DNA of 64,000 bases from Pseudarthrobacter enclensis (GCF_030811655.1 NZ_JAUSRE010000001.1:124001-188000); one strand, 5' to 3'; shown: positions 18,524 to 26,915, counted from the first letter of the stretch. Made by a program: numbers and translations. Notes: generated from the letters alone by a model not told the origin.

Positions 18524-19168
18524 TTACCGCGGCGGCCAGAGGTCCGTGATGCGCACGCTGGCGGCAGCGAGCAGGCCCCTGAGTGTGGAGACGGAAAGAC
18601 CGACGACGGCGTGTGGGTCGCCGTCGACCTTCCGGATGAAGGCCCCGCCGAGGCCGTCGATGGTGAAGGAGCCCGCGCAGTGCAGCGGCTCACCCGTGGC
18701 GATGTAGGCGTCGATCTCTTCGGGATCCATGTCCTGGAAGGAAACCTCGGCGGAGGCCACCGCCCCCAGCGTGGCGCCCGAGCCGCGGCCGGCGCCGCCG
18801 TCGTCGTCCGTGTCCCTGCAGTCCACCAGCCAGTGCCCTGTGTGCAGCACCCCGGCGCTGCCGCTCATCCGGAGCATGCGTTCGCGGGCCACCTCGGCGG
18901 TGTACGGCTTGCCATGCGCCTCGCCGTCGAACTCGAAGACGGAGTCGCAGCCCAGCACCAGGGCGCCTTCCGCTTCCGGCAACGACGCAACGGCCTCCGC
19001 CTTGGCCCTGGCCAGCAGCAGCGCGGTGTCGTGCGGGTCGGTGACGCCGTACTTCGCCTGGACGGCTTCCTCGTCGACGTCGGACACCAGCACGGTGTGC
19101 CGGATGCCGGCTTCCGCCAGGAGCTTGGTGCGGGCGGGGGACTGGGAGGCGAGAATCAGATGCAGCAC
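18524..19168 (-). CDS. maf: Maf-family nucleoside triphosphate pyrophosphatase
   Basis: 214-residue Maf protein, a house-cleaning enzyme hydrolysing non-canonical or pyrimidine nucleotides to monophosphates. Family motifs are the N-terminal LILASQSPARTKLL, the catalytic CDSVFEFDGEAHGKP, and SFTIDGLGGAFI near the C-terminus. The GTG start at 19168 lies exactly six bases after a TAGGCT hexamer, which itself overlaps the mmpL stop codon, so maf could have its own leaderless promoter inside the tetR-mmpL-maf run. In mycobacteria maf lies between accE5 and accA3; here it is next to accA3 but separated from accE by about 7.5 kb. Confidence 0.93.
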   Translation of the reverse strand: MLHLILASQSPARTKLLAEAGIRHTVLVSDVDEEAVQAKYGVTDPHDTALLLARAKAEAVASLPEAEGALVLGCDSVFEFDGEAHGKPYTAEVARERMLRMSGSAGVLHTGHWLVDCRDTDDDGGAGRGSGATLGAVASAEVSFQDMDPEEIDAYIATGEPLHCAGSFTIDGLGGAFIRKVDGDPHAVVGLSVSTLRGLLAAASVRITDLWPPR

Positions 19169-19174
19169 GGCTTC

Positions 19175-19180
19175 AGCCTA
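19175..19180 (-). promoter_or_regulatory. -10 element for leaderless maf
   Basis: TAGGCT on the minus strand, then GAAGCC, then GTG. The first three bases are the mmpL TAG stop codon. Confidence 0.45.
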
Positions 19181-21700
19181 GTGGACCAGCTCGCCCGGAG
19201 CGGTTGCGGCCTGGCCGCGGTTGAGCTTGGCGCCCTCCACGTCCACGTCCGGCAGGAACCGGTCCAGCCACCGCGGCAGCCACCACGACTTGGCGCCCAG
19301 CAGGTACATCACGGCGGGCACGATGGTCATGCGGACCACGAACGCGTCGAACAGCACGCCGAAGGCCATCGCAAAGCCCAGCGGCCGGACCATGGTGAGG
19401 TGGCTGAAGATGAAGCCGGAGAACACGCTGACCATGATGATCGCGGCTGCGGTGACCACGGCGGCTGCGTGCCGGAATCCCACCCGCACAGCTTCCTTGG
19501 CCTGCGAACCGTGCATGTAGGCCTCGCGCATGCCCGACGCAATGAACACCTGGTAGTCCATGGCCAGCCCGAACAGCACGCCGATCAGGATGATCGGAAG
19601 GAAGCTCAGCACCGCCCCTGGGTTGGCCACGTCGAAGACGTTCCCCAGCCAGCCCCACTGGTAGACGGCAACCACAGCGCCGAAGGCGGCGGACAGGGAC
19701 AGCAGGAATCCGCCCGTGGCCAGCAGCGGGACCACGATGGAACGGAACACGAGCAGCAGCAGGATCAGGGAAAGTCCGACGACGATCGCCAGGTAGGGCG
19801 GCAGGGCGTCGCCCAGCTTGGTGGAGACGTCCACGTTGCCGGCGGTCTGCCCGGTCAGGCCCATGGTGACGTCATAGTCGGCCTTGATTTCACCGTTGAG
19901 GCCACGCAGTTCGGAGACCACCTTGACGGTGCTGGCGCTGGCCGGGCCCTCCTTGGGGATGACCTGGAAGACGGCGGTGCGGCGGTCTTCGCTAAGGGCA
20001 ACCGGGACGGCGGCCACGACGTTATCCACGGCACGGAGCTTGTCCGCAATGTCGTACTGCAGTTTCTGCGCCTGGGCCGAGTCCAGGCCCGCGGGGAACT
20101 CGCCGACGGCCACGATGGGACCGGTGACGCCTTCGCCGAAGCTGCGGGCGGTGAGGTCGTACGCCTGGTATGCCTCGGACTCCACCGGTTCCGAGCCGCC
20201 GTCGGGCAGGGCGAGCTGCAGCTGGGTGGCCGGCAGGGCCAGGGTTCCGAGGAGGAGGACACCTGCAACGAGGGCCACCCAGGGGTGCCTGGTGACCAGG
20301 CCGCCCCAGCCCCGGGTGCTGCGTTCCCGGTCAACGGCAAGGTCCGCGGCCTCGTGGTCCGGTTGGGCGTTGTGCGCGTCAGCCTTGGCCCAGGCACGTT
20401 TGGAGATGATGCGGCGCCCGATGAGGGACAGCATGGCGGGGGTCAGGGTGATGGCGACAAGGACTGCCACCGCCACTGTTCCCGCCGCAGCGAGACCCAT
20501 GACCGTGAGGAACGGAAGGCCAGGAACCACCAGGGCGGCCAGGGCGATGATCACGGTGAGGCCCGCGAAGACCACGGCGTTGCCGGACGTGCCGTTGGCC
20601 CTGGCCACGGACTCTTCGGGGTCCATGCCGGCCAGGAGCTGGGTCCGGTGCCGGTTGACGATGAACAACGAGTAGTCGATGCCCACGGCAAGGCCGAGCA
20701 TGAGGGCCAGCATGGGGGAAATGGAGCTCATGTCGAACAGGCCGGAGAGTGCGAAGGTGATGCCCACTCCCACGCCGACGCCCATGATGGCCATGAGCAG
20801 CGGCAGTCCTGCCGCCACCAGGGTCCCCAGCATGAGGATGAGCACCAGGGCTGCTACGGCGATGCCAACGATCTCGGCGGTGCCGAACAGGGCGGAGATG
20901 TCCTCGGTGATTTCCTTGCTGGCCAGTGCCGTGACACCTGCCGAGGAGGTTTCATGGGCGATCTCCTGCACCTGCTTGCGAACGGAAGGAGCCAGGCCGT
21001 TGATGGAGGTGTTGAACTGCACCTGCGCCACGGCTGCCTTGTTGTCTTCTGAAACGAAGCGGATGGCTGATGCTGCCTGGGCCTGGCGTTTGCCAAGTTC
21101 CAGCTTGGCCTTATTCGCCTCCAGTTCCTTGGCGCCGGCGTCGAGCTTTGCCTGGCCCTGTGCCAGGGCTGCCTTCTGCTGGCCCAGCTGGGCCTCGATC
21201 ACCGCGGCCGGGGCGCCGGCAGCGGTGAGCTGCTGCTCGGCGGCCGCCAGCTGGGCGTTGCCGGCTTCCAGCTGGGCGCGGGAGGCGTCCAGCTGGGCCT
21301 GGCCCGCGGCCAGCTGCTGTTCGCCATCGGTGATGGCCTTGCCTGCCTGGTCCACCTGGGCCTGGGTGGCGAACGGATCCACTGTGCCGCGGACGTCCGG
21401 GAGGGTCTGGAGTTTTTTGAGTGCGTCCGTCACGGCCGCCCGGCTCTGGGCCGTGAAACCGCCGTCGGGCGCTTCAAAGACGATGGTGGCGCTGCCGCCG
21501 GAGGCGGAGGGCAGCTCCTGCTTGAGCTTGTCCGCGATCCGCTGCGTTTCGGTGCCCGGAATCTGGAAGTTGTTGGAGAGGGTGCCGTGGAAGGCTGCGG
21601 CCGAGCCGCCCACGGCCACCAGCACGGCAAGCCACAGTGAGATGACAAGCCAGCGCCGGCGGTAGGAGAACTTGCCGAGGCGGTAGAGGAGGAGTGCCAT
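19178..21700 (-). CDS. MMPL-family RND-type membrane transporter
   Basis: 840-residue inner-membrane exporter with two repeats of one plus five membrane helices, the MmpL/YdfJ layout. The N-terminal helix is at residues 15-36. The first extracellular loop (roughly 110-240) is an Ala/Gln/Leu-rich repeat predicted to be coiled coil (for example GQAQLDASRAQLEAGNAQL). Helix 4 carries the GLAVGIDYSLFIVNRHR motif and the second repeat FGLAMDYQVFIASGMREA, with the Asp-Tyr pair thought to carry protons. The cargo could be lipids or drugs. It lies 17 bases after a tetR gene on the same strand, which probably represses it. Confidence 0.9.
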   Translation of the reverse strand: MALLLYRLGKFSYRRRWLVISLWLAVLVAVGGSAAAFHGTLSNNFQIPGTETQRIADKLKQELPSASGGSATIVFEAPDGGFTAQSRAAVTDALKKLQTLPDVRGTVDPFATQAQVDQAGKAITDGEQQLAAGQAQLDASRAQLEAGNAQLAAAEQQLTAAGAPAAVIEAQLGQQKAALAQGQAKLDAGAKELEANKAKLELGKRQAQAASAIRFVSEDNKAAVAQVQFNTSINGLAPSVRKQVQEIAHETSSAGVTALASKEITEDISALFGTAEIVGIAVAALVLILMLGTLVAAGLPLLMAIMGVGVGVGITFALSGLFDMSSISPMLALMLGLAVGIDYSLFIVNRHRTQLLAGMDPEESVARANGTSGNAVVFAGLTVIIALAALVVPGLPFLTVMGLAAAGTVAVAVLVAITLTPAMLSLIGRRIISKRAWAKADAHNAQPDHEAADLAVDRERSTRGWGGLVTRHPWVALVAGVLLLGTLALPATQLQLALPDGGSEPVESEAYQAYDLTARSFGEGVTGPIVAVGEFPAGLDSAQAQKLQYDIADKLRAVDNVVAAVPVALSEDRRTAVFQVIPKEGPASASTVKVVSELRGLNGEIKADYDVTMGLTGQTAGNVDVSTKLGDALPPYLAIVVGLSLILLLLVFRSIVVPLLATGGFLLSLSAAFGAVVAVYQWGWLGNVFDVANPGAVLSFLPIILIGVLFGLAMDYQVFIASGMREAYMHGSQAKEAVRVGFRHAAAVVTAAAIIMVSVFSGFIFSHLTMVRPLGFAMAFGVLFDAFVVRMTIVPAVMYLLGAKSWWLPRWLDRFLPDVDVEGAKLNRGQAATAPGELVH

Positions 21701-21717
21701 GCGGAATACCGATCTGG

Positions 21718-22389
21718 TCAGGAGGAGCGGGACGTGGATGGTGCAGGGGTGGTGAAGCCGGTGCCCAGCAGGGCCATGGCGTCGATAAGCAGTTGCCGTA
21801 GCTCGGCCAGGGAAGCGGGCGAAAGGTCCGGGCCGCGGCGGTTGAACCAGACCTCCATGGCGGCCTTTCCGCAGGAGATGACGGAGCCGGCCAGGGCGTG
21901 GACGTACAGCTCATCCGCCTCGCTGGGGGTTCCGGCCAGGCGCTCGCGGGCAACCATGAACACCTGCGCGCGGCAGTGATCCCAGGCCTCGAGTTCGGGG
22001 TGGGCCATGAGGGGGCTCTGCTGGGTCAGCGAGAACAGTTCAGCGAGCGGTGCCACGGCCTTGGGATCGGCGAGGGCCACGAGGGCGGCCCGGGCTGATT
22101 CGAGCAAAGGTTCGTCCGCCGGCCTGAGGCGCAGCTGCTGGATGGCGTTGTCCAGGAATCCATGGACGATTGAGGCCAGGGCCGCGTCGGTGCTGCCGAA
22201 GTAATTAAAGAACGTGCGGCGGGAAATGCCCGCTGCCTCGGCAATGTCCTCCACCGTGAAGTTGCCCGGGCCCTTGCCGCGCAGGAGGGCCAGGGCGGCA
22301 TCAGTGATGGCCTGCCGGGTGGCGGCCTTGTTCAGCTCCCGCCGGGAAGGCGCGGGGCCGGCATCAGCAGGAGAATCGAGTGTGCTCAC
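21718..22389 (-). CDS. TetR-family transcriptional regulator
   Basis: 223-residue repressor. The helix-turn-helix is at residues 20-66 (AITDAALALLRGKGPGNFTVEDIAEAAGISRRTFFNYFGSTD, quoted as its borders A27-D68), with the usual FFNYFGS recognition end. The C-terminal ligand domain resembles mycofactocin/efflux-type TetR proteins. It is the first gene of tetR-mmpL(-maf) and is divergent from a secreted-protein gene. The GTG start at 22389 lies six bases after TAGTGT, suggesting leaderless translation, and a GTGCAA-TTGCAC repeat overlaps the promoter, consistent with autoregulation. Confidence 0.9.
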   Translation of the reverse strand: MSTLDSPADAGPAPSRRELNKAATRQAITDAALALLRGKGPGNFTVEDIAEAAGISRRTFFNYFGSTDAALASIVHGFLDNAIQQLRLRPADEPLLESARAALVALADPKAVAPLAELFSLTQQSPLMAHPELEAWDHCRAQVFMVARERLAGTPSEADELYVHALAGSVISCGKAAMEVWFNRRGPDLSPASLAELRQLLIDAMALLGTGFTTPAPSTSRSS

Positions 22390-22395
22390 GCGCTT

Positions 22396-22401
22396 ACACT
22401 A
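22396..22401 (-). promoter_or_regulatory. -10 element for leaderless tetR
   Basis: TAGTGT on the minus strand, then AAGCGC, then the GTG start. The TetR operator candidate begins two bases upstream. Confidence 0.5.
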
Positions 22402-22402
22402 T

Positions 22403-22416
22403 GTGCAAGTTTGCAC
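22403..22416. promoter_or_regulatory. Candidate TetR operator
   Basis: Arms GTGCAA and TTGCAC around a GT centre, directly abutting the tetR -10. A second smaller repeat TGCA-ACC-TGCA follows at 22421-22431. The position between tetR and the divergent secreted-protein gene could allow control of both. Confidence 0.55.
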
Positions 22417-22554
22417 TCTATGCAACCTGCATTCACAGGTGAACGAAAGGTTCACAACAGCCTTTCCTGAACATCGGCGGAGAAGCTTGTTATGTCTCGC
22501 CAAGAGGCACAACACGAGCAGCCGTCCCCAAGGCGGCGAATCAGGAGACAAAAG

Positions 22555-23112
22555 ATGACACGCACGAAGAAGATGACCCTGGGTTTGTCAGCCGCCGCGC
22601 TGGCGCTTGGTGCCGGAATCGGCGTTGCCGGCATGGCCTCGGCCACCACCACAACGCCCACGCCGAGTGCGAGCTCGAGCGCTTCAGCCGACGGAAGCAC
22701 CGGAACCGGCCAGGAGCACATGGGCAGGCACGGCGCCCGCGGCGGCCAGGGCATGGAGCAGGCGTCGGCGCTGGCAGCGAAGCTCGGCGTGGACGAGGCC
22801 AAGGTTGCCGACGCCCTGAAGTCCTTCCGTGACGCCAACAAGCCCACCACTCCGCCCGCTGAGGGCCAGAAGCCGGACCCCGCCGCCCGTGAAGCGGCCC
22901 TGGCTAAATCGCTTGCCCAGTCGCTGGGTATTGATGAAGCCAAGGTAACGGCAGCCCTGCAGGAGATCCGCAGCGAGGAGCAGGCTGAGCGGGCAGCAGC
23001 ACTGAAGACGCGCCTGGACAAGGCCGTCACCGACGGAAAGCTGACGCAGGCGGAGGCCGACGCCGTGACCAAGGCCGTCCAGAACGGCGTTATCGGGGGC
23101 GGCGGCCGCTAA
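22555..23112 (+). CDS. Small secreted Ala-rich helical protein
   Basis: 185-residue exported protein of unknown function. A signal peptide covers residues 1 to about 31 (MTRTKKMTLGLSAAALALGAGIGVAG, ending ASA). A Ser/Thr/Pro linker follows. Two helical modules each contain the segment LGVDEAKV or LGIDEAKV plus ALK/ALQEI, and the C-terminal part (VTDGKLTQAEADAVTKAV) resembles the DUF2680-type repeat of secreted Gram-positive proteins. I chose ATG 22555 because AGGAG lies about nine bases upstream; the frame is open further upstream. It is divergent from tetR and has a strong terminator. Confidence 0.75.
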   Translation: MTRTKKMTLGLSAAALALGAGIGVAGMASATTTTPTPSASSSASADGSTGTGQEHMGRHGARGGQGMEQASALAAKLGVDEAKVADALKSFRDANKPTTPPAEGQKPDPAAREAALAKSLAQSLGIDEAKVTAALQEIRSEEQAERAAALKTRLDKAVTDGKLTQAEADAVTKAVQNGVIGGGGR

Positions 23113-23156
23113 CCAGGCAGCTGGCGTCTGCGGTGTAGCCGCCGGCCGTCCTTAAC

Positions 23157-23196
23157 AAAGAACGTCCCCGGGGAAGACTTCCCGGGGACGTTCTTT
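23157..23196. terminator. Bidirectional terminator
   Basis: Arms of about 19 bases (AAAGAACGTCCCCGGGGAAG / CTTCCCGGGGACGTTCTTT, one bulge) with an A-tract on one side and a T-tract on the other. It lies between convergent genes and is the best terminator in the window. Confidence 0.92.
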
Positions 23197-23210
23197 TGGT
23201 TATTTGGGAG

Positions 23211-24650
23211 TTACGCCTTTGCATCCTGCAGTTCGCGGGGTGCGGTGTCGGCTGTGGTGCCGTCGGTGGCGTTTTCGCCGATCACAGCTTCCTCCTCGAC
23301 GAAGGGGGTGCCGTTGCGGGGGGCGTTGTACAGCGACTCGTCCAGGATGCCCTGGCGCTTGGCCACGATGGTGGGGACAAGTGCCTGGCCCGCAACGTTC
23401 ACTGCGGTGCGGCCCATGTCCAGGATCGGATCAATGGCCAGCAGGAGTCCGACGCCGGCCAGCGGCAATCCCAGCGTGGAGAGCGTCAGGGTGAGCATCA
23501 CCACGGCGCCGGTGGTGCCGGCGGTTGCCGCGGAACCGAGGACGGAGACCAGCGCGATCAGCAGGTACTGGCTGAAGTCCAGGTGGATGCCGAAGAACTG
23601 GGCCACGAAGATTGCCGAGACTGCGGGGTAGATGGCTGCGCAGCCGTCCATCTTGGTGGTGGCGCCCAGGGGCACGGCGAAGGAGGCGTAGGCGCGGGGG
23701 ACGCCCAGGCTGCGCTCGGTGACGCGCTGGGTCAGCGGCAGCGTTCCCACGGAGGAGCGGGATACGAAGGCGAGCTGGACGGCAGGCCAAACGCCGGAGA
23801 AGTACTGCTTGATGGACAGGCCATGGCTGCGGACCAGGACGGGGTAGACCAAGAACAGCACCAGGGCCAGGCCGGCGTAGATGGCCACGGTGAACTTGCC
23901 AAGCGAGCCGATGGTGTCCCAGCCGTAGACGGCGACGGCGTTGCCGATCAGGCCGATGGTGCCCAGCGGTGCGATGCGGATGATCCACCAGAGGACCTTC
24001 TGGATCACAGCGAGGGCTGAGGCGTTAAGGTTCAGGAAGGGCTCCGCGGCCTTGCCGACCTTGAGTGCGGCGACGCCCACTGCGATGGCGATGACCAGAA
24101 TCTGCAGGACGTTGAAGCTGATGGAGGTGGTGACGGCGCCGGCGTCGCCGACGGTGGAGCTTGCACCCAGGCCGAGGAAGTTCTTGGGGAAGAGGCCCAC
24201 GAGGAATGCCCACCAGTCACCGGACTTGCCGGTGTACTTGGCGTCCCCGGTGATGCCGGTGTTGGCGCCGGGCTGCAGCAGCACGCCCAGGCCCATGCCG
24301 ATCAGCACGGCGATCAGGGAAGTGATGGCGAACCACAGCAGCGTGTTCCAGGCCAGCCTGGCGGCGTTGGATACCTGGCGCAGGTTGGAGATCGAGCTGA
24401 CCACGGCGGTGAAGATCAACGGCACGACCGCGGTCTGCAGCAAAGACACGTAGCTGGAACCAATGGTCTGCAGCGTGGCGCCGAGCGCGTTGGGGTTCGC
24501 CTTGGTGCTGCCGGTGTACTTCGCCAGCAGGCCGAGGCCAAGGCCCACGATGAGGGCGGCGATGATCTGGAAGCCGAAGGAGCCCGCCCACTTGGGCAGC
24601 TGGAATCCGGTCTTCCCTGCGGGGGACGGGGTGCTTGTCTGAGTGCTCAC
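23211..24650 (-). CDS. Dicarboxylate/amino acid:cation symporter (DAACS family)
   Basis: 479-residue Na+/H+-coupled importer of the GltP/DctA type. It has the family's eight-helix plus two-hairpin layout: QTAVVPLIFTAVVSSISNL in helix 3, the Ser-rich hairpin RSSVGTLPLTQRV, VPLGATTKMDGCAAIYP in helix 7, and the second hairpin AGTTGAVVMLTLTLSTLGLP. The N-MDG motif appears as K-MDGCA (TKMDG), where many members have NMDGT. Substrate is probably an acidic amino acid or C4-dicarboxylate. The start is GTG 24650, with TAGCTT exactly six bases before it (leaderless). An AT-rich repeat lies 40 bases upstream. Confidence 0.9.
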   Translation of the reverse strand: MSTQTSTPSPAGKTGFQLPKWAGSFGFQIIAALIVGLGLGLLAKYTGSTKANPNALGATLQTIGSSYVSLLQTAVVPLIFTAVVSSISNLRQVSNAARLAWNTLLWFAITSLIAVLIGMGLGVLLQPGANTGITGDAKYTGKSGDWWAFLVGLFPKNFLGLGASSTVGDAGAVTTSISFNVLQILVIAIAVGVAALKVGKAAEPFLNLNASALAVIQKVLWWIIRIAPLGTIGLIGNAVAVYGWDTIGSLGKFTVAIYAGLALVLFLVYPVLVRSHGLSIKQYFSGVWPAVQLAFVSRSSVGTLPLTQRVTERSLGVPRAYASFAVPLGATTKMDGCAAIYPAVSAIFVAQFFGIHLDFSQYLLIALVSVLGSAATAGTTGAVVMLTLTLSTLGLPLAGVGLLLAIDPILDMGRTAVNVAGQALVPTIVAKRQGILDESLYNAPRNGTPFVEEEAVIGENATDGTTADTAPRELQDAKA

Positions 24651-24656
24651 CAGAAC

Positions 24657-24662
24657 AAGCTA
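24657..24662 (-). promoter_or_regulatory. -10 element for leaderless DAACS transporter
   Basis: TAGCTT on the minus strand, then GTTCTG, then the GTG start at 24650. Confidence 0.5.
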
Positions 24663-24689
24663 GACCTCCGCTCAATACCACGTCGAAAG

Positions 24690-24705
24690 AATATTGAGAA
24701 ATATT
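24690..24705. promoter_or_regulatory. AT-rich inverted repeat upstream of the DAACS transporter
   Basis: AATATT-GAGA-AATATT, striking in this high-GC context. It would sit at about -40 to -55 relative to the inferred start, a typical activator position. Confidence 0.4.
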
Positions 24706-24742
24706 ACGCGCCAGCAGTTGACGGAGAGATAGGAAAACCCCG

Positions 24743-24773
24743 GTAACACAAGGCACACAGCGGCTTGTGTTAC
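24743..24773 (-). terminator. Hairpin after the DUF885 gene
   Basis: Perfect 10-bp arms GTAACACAAG and CTTGTGTTAC around an 11-base loop, about 65 bases past the DUF885 stop. On the minus strand it is followed by GGGGTTTTCC. A terminator is most likely; an operator for the downstream transporter is the alternative. Confidence 0.5.
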
Positions 24774-24837
24774 TTATTCCCGGCATTGGTGTGCTTAATG
24801 TCTCTCCGCGCCGGGGGTGATGGCCGCGCTGTCCGGG

Positions 24838-26523
24838 CTATCCCAACAGCGCCCGGCGGAGGGTGTCCAGCCCAACGGAGCCGATGTTGAGGGCCTTCGT
24901 GTGGAACTCCTTGAGGTCGAATCCGGGCCTGGTTTCGAGTTCGGCGCGGATCTGTTCCCAGAGCCGCTGCCCCACCTTGTAGGAGGGCGCCTGTCCTGGC
25001 CAGCCAAGGTAGCGGGTGAATTCGAAGTTGAGCTGGCCTTCGCTGATGGGGAGGTTTTCCTTGAGGAAGGCATAGCCCTTGTCGGCGGTCCAGGTGCCGG
25101 AGCCCCAGCGTTCGGGCATCCCGAGTTCAAGGTGGACGCCGATGTCGAAGACCACGCGGGCGGCGCGCATGCGCTGCATGTCCAGCATGCCCATGTGGTC
25201 GCCGGGGTCGCTGAGGTAGCCCAGTTCCTGCATGAGCTTTTCCGCGTACAGCGCCCATCCTTCGCCGTGGCCGGAGGTCCAGCAGACGTTGCGGCGCCAT
25301 TTGTTCAGCAGTTCGCGGCGGTAGGTTGCGGTGGCCACCTGGAGGTGGTGGCCGGGAACACCCTCGTGGTACACCGTGGTGGTTTCGGCCCAGGTGGTGA
25401 ATGTGTCCTCGCCGGCGGGGACGGACCACCACATCCGGCCGGGGCGGCTGAAGTCGTCGGAGGGGCCCGTGTAGTAGATGCCGCCTTCGTCCGTGGGCGC
25501 GATCCGGCATTCGAGTTTCTTCATCACGTCGGGGATGTCGAAGTGCACTCCGGCGAGTTCGGCAACGGCTTTGTCCGAAAGGTGCTGCATCCATTCCCGC
25601 AGGGCATCGGTGCCTTTGAGCTGGCGCGCGGGGTCGTTGTTGAGGATTTCCTTGGCCTCGGCGATCGAGGCCCCTGCCTTGATGGCGGCTGCCACCTTCT
25701 CCTGTTCGGCGATAAGGCGGTCGAGTTCCTGGACGCCCCAGGTGTACGTCTCCTCAAGGTCCACCTCGGCACCGAGGAATGACCTGGAGGCCAGGGAGTA
25801 ACGGGTTCTCCCCACGGCGTCTTTTTCGGGCGCGGCGGGGAGCAGTTCGGTACGCAGGAACTCTGCCAGCCCGGTGTAGGCACGCCGTGCGGCGTCAACG
25901 CCGGCGTCGAGCTTTTCCTGCAGCGCAGGCGGCAACGCTCCGGAGGCCGTGGAGGCTTCCGCCGCCAGCTTGGCGAAGAAGCCGTCCCCGGCGGCATACT
26001 TGGTCACCTGTTCGATGACGATCCGCACCTGGCGGGCGGCGGCCACCTTGCCGGCGTCCCTGGCCAGGCGCAGCGACTCGGTGTAGCCGCGGATGGCAGC
26101 TGGCACGTTGTGCGCACGCCCCGCAATGTGCTCCCAGTCCTGCTCCGTCCCGGTGGGCATGAGGTCGAAGATGGCCCTGATGTCCTGGGCCGGGGAGGCT
26201 ATGTTGTTCAGCTCCGCGTACTCCCAGCCGGAGGCGTGGATGAGGAGCTGCAGGCCGAGCCGCTCCCGCATGGCGTCCAGGGTGACCGCGTCCACGTCGT
26301 CCTCCGGTTCCAGGCCCTCCAGCGCGGCGAGTGCGTCGCGTGCCGCCTCGGCGAATCCTGCGATGCCGGCCGGTGAGAAGTCCTGGTACTCCGTTTCATG
26401 TCCGGGCAGGCCAAGGGTGGTGGCGAACGTCGGGTTGAGCCTGATCAGGGTGTCGGTGTAGTCGTCCGCGACGGCGTCGATCCGGGTACGCGGACGGGCG
26501 GCGGGTGCAGTGTCGATAGTCAC
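24838..26523 (-). CDS. DUF885-family putative zinc metallopeptidase
   Basis: 561-residue protein of the DUF885 family (M32/gluzincin-like hydrolases). The zinc motif HEGVPGHHLQ is present near residue 390 (an HExxxGHH form), and a downstream GHGEGWALYAEKLMQELG supplies the conserved Glu-containing helix. The all-helical N-terminal part and the C-terminal GQAPSYKVGQ segment are typical. No signal peptide, so it is cytoplasmic; probably an oligopeptidase or carboxypeptidase of unknown substrate. The start is GTG 26523, six bases after TAGGCT (leaderless). Isolated between the acc genes and the symporter. Confidence 0.85.
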   Translation of the reverse strand: MTIDTAPAARPRTRIDAVADDYTDTLIRLNPTFATTLGLPGHETEYQDFSPAGIAGFAEAARDALAALEGLEPEDDVDAVTLDAMRERLGLQLLIHASGWEYAELNNIASPAQDIRAIFDLMPTGTEQDWEHIAGRAHNVPAAIRGYTESLRLARDAGKVAAARQVRIVIEQVTKYAAGDGFFAKLAAEASTASGALPPALQEKLDAGVDAARRAYTGLAEFLRTELLPAAPEKDAVGRTRYSLASRSFLGAEVDLEETYTWGVQELDRLIAEQEKVAAAIKAGASIAEAKEILNNDPARQLKGTDALREWMQHLSDKAVAELAGVHFDIPDVMKKLECRIAPTDEGGIYYTGPSDDFSRPGRMWWSVPAGEDTFTTWAETTTVYHEGVPGHHLQVATATYRRELLNKWRRNVCWTSGHGEGWALYAEKLMQELGYLSDPGDHMGMLDMQRMRAARVVFDIGVHLELGMPERWGSGTWTADKGYAFLKENLPISEGQLNFEFTRYLGWPGQAPSYKVGQRLWEQIRAELETRPGFDLKEFHTKALNIGSVGLDTLRRALLG

Positions 26524-26529
26524 ATTCCG

Positions 26530-26535
26530 AGCCTA
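26530..26535 (-). promoter_or_regulatory. -10 element for leaderless DUF885 gene
   Basis: TAGGCT on the minus strand, then CGGAAT, then the GTG start at 26523. Confidence 0.5.
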
Positions 26536-26551
26536 GCCGCTCAGGCCGGCC

Positions 26552-26656
26552 GGGTGGGCCCACGCCGCCGGGGGTTCCCTGGCCGAGCGAAGCGAGGTTG
26601 CCGGATGTGGGTGGGCCCCCGCCGCCGGGGGTTCCCTGGCCGAGCGAAGCGAGGTT
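26552..26656. repeat. Intergenic direct repeat, two 48-bp copies
   Basis: Copies at 26552-26599 and 26609-26656 differ at one position and have a 57-bp period. Each contains GTTCCCTGGCCGAGCG followed by AAGCGAGGTT; the segment GAGCGAAGCGAG is a mirror repeat. It lies between accE and the DUF885 gene with no coding potential. It may belong to a dispersed intergenic repeat family, which cannot be judged from one window. Confidence 0.8.
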
Positions 26657-26675
26657 AGGGAGGCGGTGGGGAGGG

Positions 26676-26915
26676 TCAGCCCTGGCTGCGCTTCCAGGCG
26701 CCCGGCCCGGGGGCGGGGGCAAGCCGAAGCTGCTGCCGCCGCACCCAGTGCCGCACGGCCGGTGTCCGGGCAGGGACAGCGCTTTCGCCGCCGAGGGAAA
26801 GGACGACGGCGGTCAGTGCGGCCAGTTCCTCGGCGGTCGGCTGCCCTTTGACAACCGAGAGCAGGGGAGTGGCGGGAGTTTCGGCGGCCTCAGGCGCATT
26901 TGGGCTCGGGGTCAC
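26676..26915 (-). CDS. accE: Acyl-CoA carboxylase epsilon subunit
   Basis: 79-residue actinobacterial AccE, a small subunit that stabilises the alpha-beta carboxylase complex. The recognisable core is [20 protein letters not shown], with a C-terminal WVRRQQLR tail. Codons overlap accB by four bases (GTGA), so translation is coupled. N-terminal Pro/Ala/Thr-rich residues are typically disordered in this family. Confidence 0.92.
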   Translation of the reverse strand: MTPSPNAPEAAETPATPLLSVVKGQPTAEELAALTAVVLSLGGESAVPARTPAVRHWVRRQQLRLAPAPGPGAWKRSQG

